From Cucumis sativus (taxonomy: Eukaryota; Streptophyta; Magnoliopsida; Cucurbitales; Cucurbitaceae), in contig NC_026658.2 in assembly GCF_000004075.3 (NCBI RefSeq), positions 24,850,075 to 24,914,074 on the forward strand: a DNA stretch of 64,000 nt. The letters run 5' to 3'. The position numbers and the translations under genes are program-made. Of this stretch, positions 47,236 through 59,960 are shown one piece after another. The number at the start of each line of letters is the position of its first letter. Position 1 is the stretch's first letter. The notes beneath the pieces were generated by a model. The model was not told the DNA's origin. It made no database searches and was given only the letters and a program-made list of their open reading frames with translations.

Positions 47236-50200
47236 CTGATTTGGATGTCACAAATTATATTTAAAAACAATCACAACTACTACAACAATCATTAACATCA
47301 AATTACCACTATACTTTTCTACCTTCTACTTTAATCCGTATCATTATCATCATCTCCTTTTTTGGATTCTAATCATCATAATCACTCAAATACCTTCATT
47401 TACCAAGCCATGGTTTTAACAGATCTATCAATTTTCCCTCACATCATTCACTTTTTTATTTGCCTATTTTCATTCATTTTGTAAAATCATCCAAAATAAT
47501 AAATTTAATCAAATATAACAAAATTTTATATTCTACGTTATATACTTTTATCAGTCATATTCATACACAATACTACAATTCTTTCAATCTCTATCAAAAT
47601 TTTGCTATATGATGTAAAATTTTAATTCCTTAAAAGTATTTCTTATAAATTATAAACGGTGTAAATTAATATTTAGTTTGATACTTTATAAATATAATTT
47701 TTATATCATCAAATTTAATTTTAAACGATTAAAATTATATTCGAGAGTAATTTTAAAAACGACAAAGGTGTTTACACACGTTAAATTATACCATTCTTAT
47801 TAAGAAAATAAAGGATGGTGCTGACATTTGTTCAATTTTAATATGAAAGGAATAAAGTACGAATTATATAGTTCTGGTAGATAATTTAATTAGCATAATA
47901 GAGTGTAAATCAACATATGGTTCATGATTCAAATTTCTCTATTTTTATTATAGGAAATAAAATAATTATATATTTGGGTGCTAACTACCAAGGAAATAGA
48001 AGGTTGTGAGTTGGAATTATTGTAATAAAACATTATTAATTTTTTAAATAATAATAATTACTATTAATTTATGCAATGACCACCGATACATATAATTGTT
48101 ATTGACCTTTATTAAAATTATTATTAATTGTTAGTCAAATTATGAATAAAAGTAATATAAGAAAGAAGAGTTTGATTTAAATTTTTTTAAAAAAAGAAAG
48201 AATTGTTTTAGGGAGATACAATGAGGAAGGCCATGGGAGCAGACAGAAGCACTTTTCCTCAAACGTGTTGTGGTCGTGGAGAGGCCCCCTCGTTTTAAAA
48301 TCAAATGGGACATCTCCATTTAGTGCAAAAGGGTCCCCTCTCCCCTCTTCTTTTTATCCACTTTATTTATTATACTAATTAATTATACCTAAAATCAACT
48401 TCTCAATTAATCATCTCACTTAGATTACAATCTAAAAAATGTTTCCTTGTCCCTTAGTTTTTTCAATATCATTAATACGTTTTTTAGCATCATAATTTCA
48501 GAGGAAGAAGAACCAATTAACCTCACATTTATCAAACATATGTAATGGCAATACCACTAAAAACTAAGAACAATCTGTTGTAATCTCATTCAAAACTATG
48601 AATATTAACTGTTACGTTTTTTAAGGTAATTTTTAAATGTAACAAAATGAACTAAAATATTTATAAATATAGTAAAATTTTATTTTCTATTTAGAATAAA
48701 CGGTAACTTTATATATAAATTAAATATTTTCAACAAAGATGAGGAGGATTGAGGAAGATATTGAATGTTTAAGATTGTAATCAACCATAAATCGCCTTGC
48801 GTAGTTATTGCAAAAATGATGTTACACAAAATAATAATAATAATAAATAAATAATTGACTTAATAATCAATAATGCAACGTGCAAATCTTTGCCTAACAA
48901 TTGCATGTTGTGCAATTTCGTTGTATTTATTGGCATTTACTATGAATCCTTTTCAACCATGTTCTCTATTTCCTTTTCTCCACCTTCTTTCTTTATGAGG
49001 GCTCTTTATTTCATAATTAAAATACACACATTTTTAGTTTCTGTTTGGAGAAAAAAAAATCTTAAAAAAGGGAAGTGGTTATTTAGGTCAACAAATCAAT
49101 AAAACTACACAAATCACTAACTAAGATTCACCTCTTCTAAACTCACCTTGCAACATTTAATAAGATAAAAGTTCTGATTGTTTCCTTATTTGAAAGCAAA
49201 ATAGTTGGAATGCTTTAAATGTCTTATTCGTGTTTGATCGTATTGGTTAATTGTTGATTTTATGATAAAAAGAAATGGTAATCTGAAATTTAAACTAGTA
49301 ATTTTTAAATTTTTTTCCTAATGTAATTTTGACTATTGGACCAAATCATAATGAAAATTGGTATTTTGTCCTTTCATAACCAAAAGAATTAAAATGTTTG
49401 TGTAATTTGCATAATGAAAAGACCACGATAGCGATACGAATTGTGACATATTTTTAAAGGTTGGGAAATCGGACTTGGAAAGGGATTGAGGGTCTTTTTA
49501 AATCAACAAACAAATGATATATATGCAAACAAGTAAAGACAAACACAATATGGAATTTTTTATAAGATAAAACACTTTTTTTTTCTTCTTTTTTTTTTCA
49601 CATCTAAAGTTATAAGTTAATGTTATGTTTTAGTTTGGTATTAAAAGTTTTAAAATGTTACATTTATAATTTTCAAGTTTGGAGTGTAATATCAATTTAG
49701 TTTCTAGGTTTCAAAAGTAATTTTGAATATTTAACATTAAAGATTAAGATGAGTATTTAATAATAATAGAGATTAAATTTAAAAAGTAAATTTGTAATAA
49801 TTTAGAATGTTGGGGCCAATTGAAATCAAACTTATCCAGCAATAAACATAGGGAGAAATAGCTAAATGTAAATGGAAGAACACAACGAGCATAAGTGTTT
49901 TTTATTGAATAAAATATTTGAAGGTGGTTCCTAGTAAGTTGCTTGAATCAATTTCATCCTTTAAGATTTTTTCTTTTAATCAAACAAAAGAACATGCCAA
50001 AAACAAAAACCTGCCACCAACCGGACCCAGAAAATTTAGTGCTCAAGGGGACTTGACAGTAGCATTTGTGCATCTTGGGCCAACCAACGGCCATGAGAGT
50101 GAGGCCTAATGAAGATTTTTCTCAGACAACGGCACCTTGTGGTTTTAATTACCAAGTGTTCCTACAATATATCAATCAACACTTTGTTTATATGGTTGTT

Positions 50201-50355
50201 ACAAACAAGGCCCCAGCCAAACTGGCTTTTGATGGGAAAAAAAATCTAAAAAATGGCTTTTCTTTGCAGCTCTGATAATGACATCTAGCCAAGACCGTTT
50301 AGCAGTATAGTTCGTATTGAGAATAACGTCATCTTCTCCTTCTTTTTCTTCTATA
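47236..50355. other. Gene-poor AT-rich region
   Basis: A short 'atttataaatatagtaaaat' stretch near 48660-48680 resembles copies elsewhere in the window. A GC-richer strip at about 50010-50120 has open frames but no recognisable protein. The last part is the AVT6-like gene's 3' UTR. Confidence 0.5.
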
Positions 50356-53300
50356 TCAAGTGTGTTTCTCCATCACGTAAGAACTGTAGATATCACATGA
50401 TATTGCGACGATACTTGAGAAAACAGCTAATAGGAACATTATCCATGCTATCAGTCTGTCTTTCTTTGATGCAATTCCACAAGTATCCCTGTGCAGTTCA
50501 CATCACATGGATTATGTTGAGTGCAATGTCATGTAAACAAAGTAGGGAACAGATTGAATAAGGAGGATCGTGTAAACTAATAATGCAGGTGCAAGTGTTC
50601 TATTTTAGCATGAACATCAACGTCTAAAACTTGAGCTAATAGGTTACGATAGATTTAATTATATCAACACATCATCACTCTCCTTCACTTATCGAGAGGA
50701 AATGGCATTATGGGAGATTTGAATATAAGACCTCATTTTCTAGTATCATATTTAATCACAAATCAACCTTAAAAGCTTGCTGATGAGTTACAGATTACAG
50801 TAAGCTTAATTATCTTAACACTTGAGCAATCATTTGTGTGTTTAAAGTAATCGACTTTGTGATTCTTGATTACCTGAGGATGAGAGCAGCGGGGAAAATG
50901 AATCCAACAGAGATGGCAGCTGTGGCTCCAGTGAGCTGAAAGGCATCCCAGATGCTGGGAACAAAGTTAGCTCCAATAAAGATGAAACTCATGAGAGCTA
51001 TAGTTATTAAGAAGAACCGCCGGTTGTCAAAAGTAATAGGTATGGCATAGGGAAAGAGTAGACCATCAACATTGAGGCGAAGGGAGAAAAAAACAATGGG
51101 AAATACAAGCATCAGGTGGATGCCATAGCTCACTCTTACAACATCATCTAGCAATGAGCTGAATGGAAGTCCAAGATCTCCATCAAAATTAGCAAGAACA
51201 TCATCCAAAGTTTGGTCTCCAAACAGGAGAAATCCAAAAAAGCTTGTCGCAATATACACTGTCGAGCATATCGTTAGAGATGTTCGAACTATTGACTTCA
51301 TCTGTGTAGGATCTTTTAGCTCATTCTCAATAGGGTGAACTGCAAAAAGTAAAATTCAAGTACTATTAACATTTACTAATTACTACAACTTCAACAATAC
51401 TATACCGTGTAGAATTTGCATTCAGAAATTGAACCAACAGTAACTCATTAATGAAGGCCCTAATATTTAACCACTCGAGCTATGCTTGAGCAACAGACCC
51501 TTCAACAAATATATACTGGCCTTCCACCCTAGTTATAAACACAAGATCAGGTAGTTTTTGTACAGTCCTGTGTTAGAAGGCTATAGAATCAGATATATGG
51601 CTTTTATTTTAACTTTCACCTGGAAACATTAAAAAGTGTTTCCCTAAAAAAATTAACAAAATAACATCTCTTTTAATAGTTGGGGTTATGTGGGAGTACT
51701 AGTTAGGGCTTAGGGGTATATCATATATGGGTAAGATACATATTGATGCAATGATTGAAAATCAACTGGCTACAAGAGACGTGGAGACTAATGAAGAATT
51801 ATTTTGAAAAGAAAAGGTTTGGACGATCTATATCTTAGAGTCTGTCTGTAATGACTTCTTAGATACTTAAAAACACATTTTCCACTAACGACATTGTTGT
51901 TATCAGAAAACAAGACAAGATCAAAACAACAGACTTACCATTATGGTGACAGATATAGGCAGTGACTAGAACTGGAACAGTAGTAAAAAGTTGCCAAAAT
52001 GATGCCTGATCAACAACTTTGGGCATCAGACGTGGCATTACAATACTTCCATCCATCAGTTTCGCAATTGCTACTCCAGCAGTGATTGCCACGAAGACAA
52101 TGGCCAAGGCAACTGACAAAGCTGATGTGTATCTCAAGGAATCTTGTAAAACCAACATTGATCATAATGGTGAATTGAAATGACTTTTTAAGTATATTGT
52201 AAACTATGAGACGATCACTAAGAGAAAGAAACTTCATTGTTCATTAGCAAAATTTTAAAATCACAAACACAAAATACAAATCTCCCATTGCAGGAATACA
52301 AGTTGAATACAGAAGAGAGAGCTTATATTTGACAGATTGGTGACCACATGACAGTGAATGAGTACGAAAAAGTAAAGAATCTCAAAATAATTATTTGGCC
52401 TTTAGTTTCTAGTAACTTTGGTCTCTATGATATTTGGATAAAAAGATACGAATTGGTAATAAGCCAAAAGTAATAATAACAAAAACGACTTCTTTGTCAT
52501 GGTGCTGCCTCGCAGTTACATATTACAGAACCACCAGCTTTTCGGAGTGTTTTTTGTATAAAGCGACAAGGGAGCATCTTTTATCTTACAGAGAGAAAAC
52601 CATTGGAAATTGAAATGGTCCAATATATATACTGACCCAATCGTAAAAGCAACCAAGTAGCAATGGATAAAATAGATTAGAAATTATCCAACAAATGGCA
52701 GCGACAATTTCACAGAATTTATTAAAAAAAAGGCAACAGTTTTTTTAACCCACATTTATTAATGTTTGGGACTCCCATTATAATATTCAAGTTCACAATT
52801 ATTATCTCTAAAAACACTTAGTATTTACCATGTTTACTATTTTGTAACCACCATCTCTCATCATCCTCATTTGTGACGTAGATTATAATAGTTTGTATTT
52901 TGAACCCAAACCATTATAACCCAATCTAAAATATTCCTCAAACAAGAATCAATTTAAAAAACAGCAAACTGAAGTAACTAAAGTCTAAGACAAAATCCAC
53001 ATCAGTAACTGAGAAAAGTTGTGAGGTCGTATAGGGTAAAAGAAATGAGACGGGTAAATGTGTGTGTGTGTGTGTGTGGTGGCTAACTTACCTACGCGCT
53101 TGAAGGATATTAGAGGCGCAAAAATGAAAAGTGTCGTAAGCAGCATCAAGGATAAACGGCTGGTCCACCAATGTTGACCAAACCATTCTTCCATTACACC
53201 CTTATGATGGATGTTATTAGCCGATGTTCCTGACAACACATCACCTGCAAAATCCAATCCCTTTCTTTTTTAATTTGTACTCCAAATTCATTTCAATAGT

Positions 53301-53884
53301 CTTTAAATTCATTCAATTATGTGTGTGTGTGTGTATATATACATATATATGAGCTTCAAAATCCAAATTTCTTGCTTAAAAAACTGGGGAACATATTCTT
53401 GCTCTTAACATAAGCCTAATTTATAATATACGAATTAAAGAAGAAAGAAATTTCACAGAGCAAAGTCATGGTACCTACCAATGATGATCATGTAGACGAC
53501 GAGCATACCCAAATTATTGACCACGATGCAAACCTGCAGGAGGGTACGTCCGGCGTTGCCAAAAGATTCCCCGACGGCACCGGCGTACGTAACGGATTTG
53601 GACGCCCGAGAGAATTTCAGGATGAAGTCAATTGACAACTCTGTCAACGTCGATCCGAGCATGATCAAGATCAACCCTGGAATTAGACCTAATTGTTTCA
53701 CGACAGCTGGAAGAGCCATGATTCCGGCGCCGACAATGGTGCTCGATAGGTTAAAGACGGCTCCGGAGAACGATGCGCCATCTAACCCTGCCTCAACCGG
53801 CTCCTGGTGGTCGTATTTCTCAGGGAGTAAGAGCTTTTTAGGGCTCCGCCGATACTTGCGGTCGGCGGAAACTAGCATCGTCAT
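50356..53884 (-). CDS. AVT6-like amino-acid transporter
   Basis: Five exons on the minus strand: 53884-53479, 53244-53092, 52142-51939, 51339-50874, 50488-50356. They total 1362 nt, or 453 residues, with all junctions in frame. It belongs to the AAAP/SLC38-like family, AVT6 branch. Residues 37-60 carry the hallmark first membrane segment (GASFSGAVFNLSSTIVGAGI then MALP). About ten further hydrophobic segments follow, for example LQVCIVVNNLGMLVVYMIII, LSLMLLTTLFIFAPLI and the last one WIMFLLAVFSSIVAIS near the C-terminus. Arabidopsis AVT6 proteins are proton-coupled exporters of acidic amino acids, with AVT6A described at the vacuolar membrane. ATG 53884 is the first in-frame ATG. The frame stays open upstream for about 90 codons, but without an ATG. 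Introns hold TG repeats and a probable MITE. Substrate is inferred from the family. Confidence 0.9.
52735..52925. mobile_element. Probable MITE in AVT6-like intron 2
   Basis: The left end 'ttaatgtttggga...ccattataat' and the inverted right end 'ataatggtttgggtt...attataat' form imperfect terminal inverted repeats around about 190 bp without coding potential. 'ataatagtttgtattt' inside also occurs at about 44355-44370. No target-site duplication could be fixed. Confidence 0.35.
53059..53078. repeat. (TG)10 microsatellite close to an AVT6-like donor site
   Basis: Ten TG units lie 13 bases inside intron 2, just past the donor at 53091-53090; the transcript carries CA repeats. A second tract, (GT)7 followed by an AT-rich run, is at 53321-53350 in intron 1. 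Confidence 0.95.
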
Positions 53885-55082
53885 CCCTCCCCGAGATTTG
53901 GACGATGTTTGTCGGGGAATTTGGAGAAAATTAGGCGGGTCGCGGCGAAGGAAAATATGCCGTTGCCGGTGGTCTTGTGTTAGAAAAATAACTATTATAG
54001 AGGAGTAACGCGGGAACCGACGTGGCGTCCGGGTTGTAGGTGGAGGAGCCAATGAGGTGTACCCACTTGTACAAGTTGAATGCAAGTGGGTCCTGCAGCC
54101 TTGGCTTCCATTCAACGGTTTTCTCTTGTACGTTATAGGTCTGCCGAACCATTTCGCCAAAGCCTAGACGGGGAACTTTAACGTCACATACCTGTTACCC
54201 AGTCCAAGAGAAAACCGAATCAAGGCAAGACACGATATCTACCTACTTAATCTGCCTTTGGGCTTGTTTTTTGGGCCAAATAAAGTACACTCTTTTTTTT
54301 TTTTGGGTAAGTTGGGGATTTTTTAGTTTCTTTTCGTTTGTGATCTTTAATTTTCGTTCACAATTATAGTACTAAGAAAGGTGCAAATATGATTGTAACA
54401 CTTTACTTATATTAAGTTGTTCCTTAACATATTAAGATTATAATTAGCAAACCTAGATGTACATTTAGAATAACTTTATGAATAAGTATGAATGACAAAT
54501 TGTTTAAAAATGAAATAAAAAACAAACTGAACATTTCTAAAATAGAAAAACACTCAAATTATTTAGAAAGTAAAATTCATTAGACTCTTTTTCTTTTGGT
54601 ATATTTTATAAATAGTTTCAATATTTGGCTACTCACGACCGTGAAATAATTAGTAGGTTGATGATCATTTTCTTAATAATAATATGTTTGAATGTAGTTC
54701 TACAATATTTATTCGAAAGTGATTTTTAGACTTTTAGTCGACCACTTTTTCTAAAAGAAAAATAAATGACTGGACAAAAGGTACAAAATGCACACAAAAA
54801 AAACCCAAATAATGCTGAAATTACAAAACCGTTTGTAAAATATTTTCAAACTAGGAAAGTGATCTCCAAAAAGAAAAAAGAAAAAAAAAAACAAAGGACA
54901 TAGGGTGAAAGTTTCAATTAGATACCATCAAACATGATCTTCAAGGGAGTATTTGCAATTTTACATTGTAAGTTAAGGAATAGAAGCTAGATTGTTGCAG
55001 TAATGAATAAACCTGAAAGGCCAACATCAGCTGCATGTCCAAAACCAGAAGTACAAAACTCAAAAGCCATTGGTAGTGGATG
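53885..55082. other. AVT6-like promoter/leader and spacer to the HhH gene
   Basis: 53885-54180 is GC-richer and open in the AVT6 frame without ATG; it is best read as 5' UTR and proximal promoter. 54240-55000 is AT-rich with no gene. The HhH gene's 3' UTR lies at about 54900-55082. Confidence 0.5.
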
Positions 55083-56580
55083 TCACTTGGAAGTTTTTCT
55101 CTTTCTTTTGGTTCCAGTTTTGCCTCCATTGTTAGGATCTAATTGTGATTTTGAACCTTTCAATTTTTCCCCTATAGCCCTACTCCACAAAGCCCTCTCT
55201 ACATCAGATGGTGTGAAAATTTCTCCTTCTAAGCTTAATTCCTGCAAATGACCATCTCCCATAAAGAACAATGTCAAGAAATAACTAAAAAAAAGTGTAA
55301 AACAACAGTGAATCAACATCCAGATTTCCGTGATTCACTAATAATGTATTAGCTATAATAGATACTTCAAATAGTGAGACCCCTACTTCGTCTTTCGGAG
55401 CGTTGGAACAGTTTCAAAACAGTCCAACAAACAGAAAAAATTTGTAACCACTTCCTTGAACAATTAGAATGTTTGACTTTAAGTTAAGCTTAGTCTAAGA
55501 TGCAGAAATCAAGCTTGTGTTTAACTCACGCCTTCATTTTTATTCCACGTTCCAAGGTTGTTAATCTCACAAGATACACAAACCCATATATATAAATCGA
55601 GAAAATATACTAAATGCAGATCTTTACATATTGTACATTCACAAATGAAGCACGAGTCACACAAGACTATATTTATTATAGCATATGCTTGTATACAATA
55701 CACTCAAAGTTTGAAACAACAGTTCAATTCTAGAATGCTAAACCATATCGATCATGGCTTTGAGAAACAGACCTTTGCAGAGCGAAGCTAGTAAGAAAGT
55801 CAGCAATGTCAATGTAAAAAAATAATGAAATTGGCGCATGAAGGTTGAAAGGATGGAAATGGAAAAAGCTGACAGACCTTGGCTTTTTGTTCCAATTTAT
55901 TTGCGAATAGTAAGTATTGCTTCAATGAATAATCCTTGGAGTTGCCTAGAGCCGCCTCCATAGCCTATTTCTTCACCACTATAAGTTAGAAATCTAGGCA
56001 TAACAGATATTCAAAACTTTTTGCAGAAATCAATGGCTACGGATAATGATTGCATAAATATACATCATGATTTCACCTCGTCGGACATGAAAGGCGCAAC
56101 ATCCGGGGCGTAGGCAGCAAGAACCGCCGAGGCAGTGGCCGGACCAACGCCTTTGAGCGGCGTAAGTTCAGAAACGGCTTTGGAAATATCAGGAAGGCAT
56201 TGGAAGGCCTTCTGAGAGGCCAATTTGACGAGCGATTCGTCCAATGATGAAACAAAATCCAAGAGACGAGGCCTGAAATTCGTAAAATCGTTGTAGATAA
56301 AATTGATAAATAATCATCGAAACCTAAATGAAAAGAATGTGATACAGAGCACTGAGCACCTCCATTTTCCTCTAGTGAGCTTCCATTGCATGAGTTTTGA
56401 GAGCTCAGAAGTAGTGATGTAAGGGCTAGGGTTTCGCTTGTGGAGAATAAGAGGAAGTTCGTTTCGGTAAAAATCATCGAGAGAAACCAAATTGGGCTTG
56501 CCTAGGGCTTCGATTTGAGATGAATAAGTAGAGAGAGCTTCTCTCCAGAGAGTTGGATCGGAGATTGAAAACTCCATCAT
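55083..56580 (-). CDS. Small helix-hairpin-helix (HhH-GPD-like) protein
   Basis: Four exons on the minus strand: 56580-56360, 56272-56077, 55964-55878, 55241-55083. They total 663 nt, or 220 residues, all in frame. A second ATG follows immediately at 56577. Residues 113-125 (LKGVGPATASAVL) form a helix-hairpin-helix of the kind used by HhH-GPD DNA glycosylases. PFMSDE follows, with Asp138 where that superfamily often has its catalytic Asp. No catalytic Lys, [4Fe-4S] cysteines or second glycosylase subdomain is visible. The C-terminus is basic (TKRKRKTSK), a possible nuclear localisation signal. It looks like a conserved eukaryotic protein of unknown function related to base-excision repair enzymes; DNA binding is likely, glycosylase activity is unproven. 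It lies about 1.2 kb upstream of the AVT6-like gene, on the same strand. Confidence 0.8.
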
Positions 56581-59499
56581 TGCACCTTACTAAACGTTGC
56601 CGCTTCCGTCCCCGCCGGCGTTTTTTCGCGGCTGATTTTTTCCTCTAAAAATTTGAAAATGCCTTTATATGGTTTTTAAAAAGAAATAAAACAAAAATAA
56701 AAAGACATTTACTTAATTTTGTGAAATTCTTCAACTTTTGATCTTTGAGTTGAGAGTGCATCCTATGTAGATTTTTTTAATTAAACTGTTTTTACATTGG
56801 GCAACAATTGGAAAAATTGATTTTTTAAAAAAAATTGGACAAAATGGTGTTTTCAAAACCATTTTGGTAAAATCGGTCAAATTTTTTTACATTTTGTAAA
56901 GTGGATTTTGTTATCTATACATTGTTTTTTTAAAATAATAGTAATAATATTCATCCTGCACAATAGAGAAAACTGTTTTAGAAAAATAAAACAACTTAGA
57001 ATCGTCTCTCTTAATAATGTCAAAAGATGCATCTATTTTACCCGAATAATTTTGAAAATACCTATATTTTCAATTTTTTAAAAAAACACACATTTTCCAA
57101 ATCACCTATACGTGGGCATTAAACAAACACTTTGCTAACTATATTTAATTTTAAATTATAGTCGAGTTTGAAAGTGCTCTTTTAAACAATGTTCAGGTAA
57201 AAAAATATATATAGCTAAGCATACGGTGCTTACAAGAATAATCCAGTGACTATATTTTCATGTAGAGGCTGACCAATCAAGGTCATTGCAAAGACTAAAA
57301 GAGTTCGATTCTCAATGTGTTTTCAAATATCACAAATACCATAAATGAAAGTTAGTCACGAAGATTTAAAGAAGGCATGGAATTGTATCCAAGTTTGTTC
57401 TATTAGAGTAACTACATTATACCACATATTTATTTGTAATATTCATTCCACGTTCTCCAACTTTTGATTGTCAACTTAATTGTGATAGATGTTTTATTTT
57501 CTTTATTTTTTGTCGATCTATTTTATTGTTAAAAGTCACATATAAGCTGTAAAAGAAATTTTATTACTTTAAATGACAATTTTTTTTATAAGAATATTTA
57601 TATATATGACGATCTATTTACGACAGATATAATCGTCTATCCATTATTTTTGTTTATGAAAACTCTATTGTCTAGTAAAAATAAGTTGAAAAAATGTCAC
57701 GAATGTACATGATTCTAGGTTTATAAATGATTGTGGGACAATTTTACTACTAGGTTAGCTTCTCATTATACACATATATATTATAAAAATAACATAAAGT
57801 TAAGTACGTGATTCGAGTCTCTTATAAACATAAATTAAATTCGTCAATAATTGTGATATTTTGTAAATAGTTTAGTTTGTTTTACTATATTTTGTAGGAC
57901 GTTTTCAAACTTATTAACAAAATATCGTAATTTTAAAAGTATTTAGAGATCTTTTATTATTTAATGTCTTAATTATTAGGGTTGACTCGATCTCTTCTTT
58001 TCTCTAAGATGAATTCCATGAAAGTGGACTATTTTTCGAAAAAGAGTATGTGACTTGAAAATAGGACCAAATAGAAAACAAAAAGGTGAAGTCTTGGACA
58101 TTCACCCGACTTAGTTGAAAACATTCTAACAGCACATATGGTGCTTTTTAAAAAAATTAATTTATAAATTTATAAGTAGTGTTTATTTGTTTTTTTAATT
58201 AGTGATTTTTTTTATATAGTTTTGTTTTTCATTAATTTTTTATGAAAATATTGGAAAATAGAAAATTTATAAATTATTTACTTTCATATAAAACGTTTAG
58301 GTGTAATGAATTTTGTCGCCTTTTTCTAAATGAGGTGGTGAATAACCATTTCTTTAATAGTATTAGATTTGATAGCTGAAGACCCAACTCATTGGCTTTG
58401 AGAACAAGGGTGTTCATAGATAGGCTGGACTCAAACACTTTCAAGATAATTTTTAAATAACTTTTTTTATAAAATACTTACCATTAAATTTAAAATTTAA
58501 ATAGTTGGTATGAAATTTAAAACTATATTTTATCTTACTACCTCATTGAATTTACTTTTTTTTTTCTTTATAAATTATATCATATCGATTAATGTGTTAA
58601 TACTTTATAATTTATGATTTATTGTTTCTGACGATTCCAATTTATTTGAAAATTTTACTTTGTATAATTATATTACTTGATTTCTCCCTAAAATCATAAT
58701 CTTAATTTTATATTTTAAAGTCTTTTAGGTAAACAAACATTTTTTACCATTTTTTTTCCAACTGATACTTTCGAACGAATCCTAACTTAATACATACAAA
58801 TTAAATTCTTATTTATTGACCTTTTCAAATTCCTAAATCATAAATGTAAATAGCTCTTAAGCTAAGCAAATAATTGTATTTCCTTTTTGTATTCAATTGG
58901 TTGATTAAATGTATACGTCAACCATCTAACTTCTTCCTAATTTGTTTTATCTTAAACATTGCCTTTATACATTAAATTCTATTATTTTAAAATTTTATTT
59001 TTATTTTCTTCTTTCGAAGTTGCATTAAACTTAGATTGCGTAATTCATACGACTTCATATTATTGTAACCTTTAAAATAATTGTTGTAAATTACGCTTTT
59101 AGAATAATATAGGTAAAAATAAATAAAATAACTGTTTACTAAACATTGGTGTGGATCCTTTATTTGATATAGTTTAAATTTAACATATTTGTTTTTATCA
59201 ATTTGAATATCTTTTTAAATTAGTATAATTTGTATTATTTTTATATGTTATTTTTCTCAACCAAATTATATATCATAATTTAAGATTTTTTATCAAATAA
59301 ATATTAGTTTAACTTTAAATTTGAATAACTAGTTAAATATGATAAGAATTGGGTTTTTTTATGTATATGATTTTCCATTCATTCTAATTCCAATTATGAT
59401 TTTTTTAAAATAATGTGTTTTAAAAAACTATTGATATTTCTAGAGTAGCTTGAAACAAATGTCAAAATTAAGGTAGCGAAGTTTAGTTCACATGAAAGT
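56581..59499. other. Gene-poor AT-rich region
   Basis: The first 60 bases are GC-rich and probably the HhH promoter. The rest shows A/T runs and no supportable gene; a tRNA-like 'gttcgattc' near 57303 has no fitting arms. Confidence 0.5.
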
Positions 59500-59960
59500 C
59501 TGATACTTCGTAGACGACTTCTTCTCTATAAAACCCTAATTTCTTAGTATTCTGCCTTTCGTTGCAAATTAAAATTTTCCTTCTACCTTTTGTTCTATTT
59601 GGTCTTCTTCGTTCTCCTTTTATCTTATTCAACAAAATCTATCTATACTTCCATCCTACATCAAAAATCACTCACCCGTTCCATTATTCACATAAAAAAA
59701 ATCATTCATCATTTCCATTTTTCACCAAAAATCAATAAAAAAAAAAGTGTTGTTCCACTCCATTTTGTATTTTCGTTTTTTCATCACAAGTATGTTGTAA
59801 AAATAATTTTAATTTACATTTGTTATTTGATTATATTGTTTTATTGTTAAAATAATTTAATATATTTTGCAGTTGGCTTTCCCCAAATCCTCCAATTTTT
59901 CTTCCGATTTTTTAGTCACAAGGAATAGGAGAGGGCATTGTTGGCCGGTCAAATGTCTTC
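59500..59960 (+). promoter_or_regulatory. Orphan promoter and first-exon-like structure
   Basis: TATAAAACCCTAA at 59527-59539 joins a TATA box to a telo-box (AAACCCTAA), an arrangement common in plant translation-related gene promoters. A pyrimidine-rich leader-like stretch follows, then a GTATGT donor near 59789 and a good acceptor (atattttgcag, ends about 59871). No start codon or protein of known type follows in the next 1 kb. Confidence 0.3.

Noticed and set aside
50010..50120. GC-richer strip with open frames after 49.9 kb
   Set aside because: No ATG-led conserved protein, splice context or family motif; may be a repeat fragment or 3' flank.
53885..54160. N-terminal extension of the AVT6-like protein by about 92 codons
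   Set aside because: The frame is open but has no ATG upstream of 53884. The family normally starts close to this Met, and the sequence is Arg/Pro-rich without conserved features.
57290..57330. Possible tRNA T-arm ('gttcgattc')
   Set aside because: No acceptor, D or anticodon arms can be paired around it.
59590..59850. 86-codon plus-strand frame in the 59.5-kb island
   Set aside because: It starts at a non-ATG codon, is low complexity, and crosses the likely donor site.
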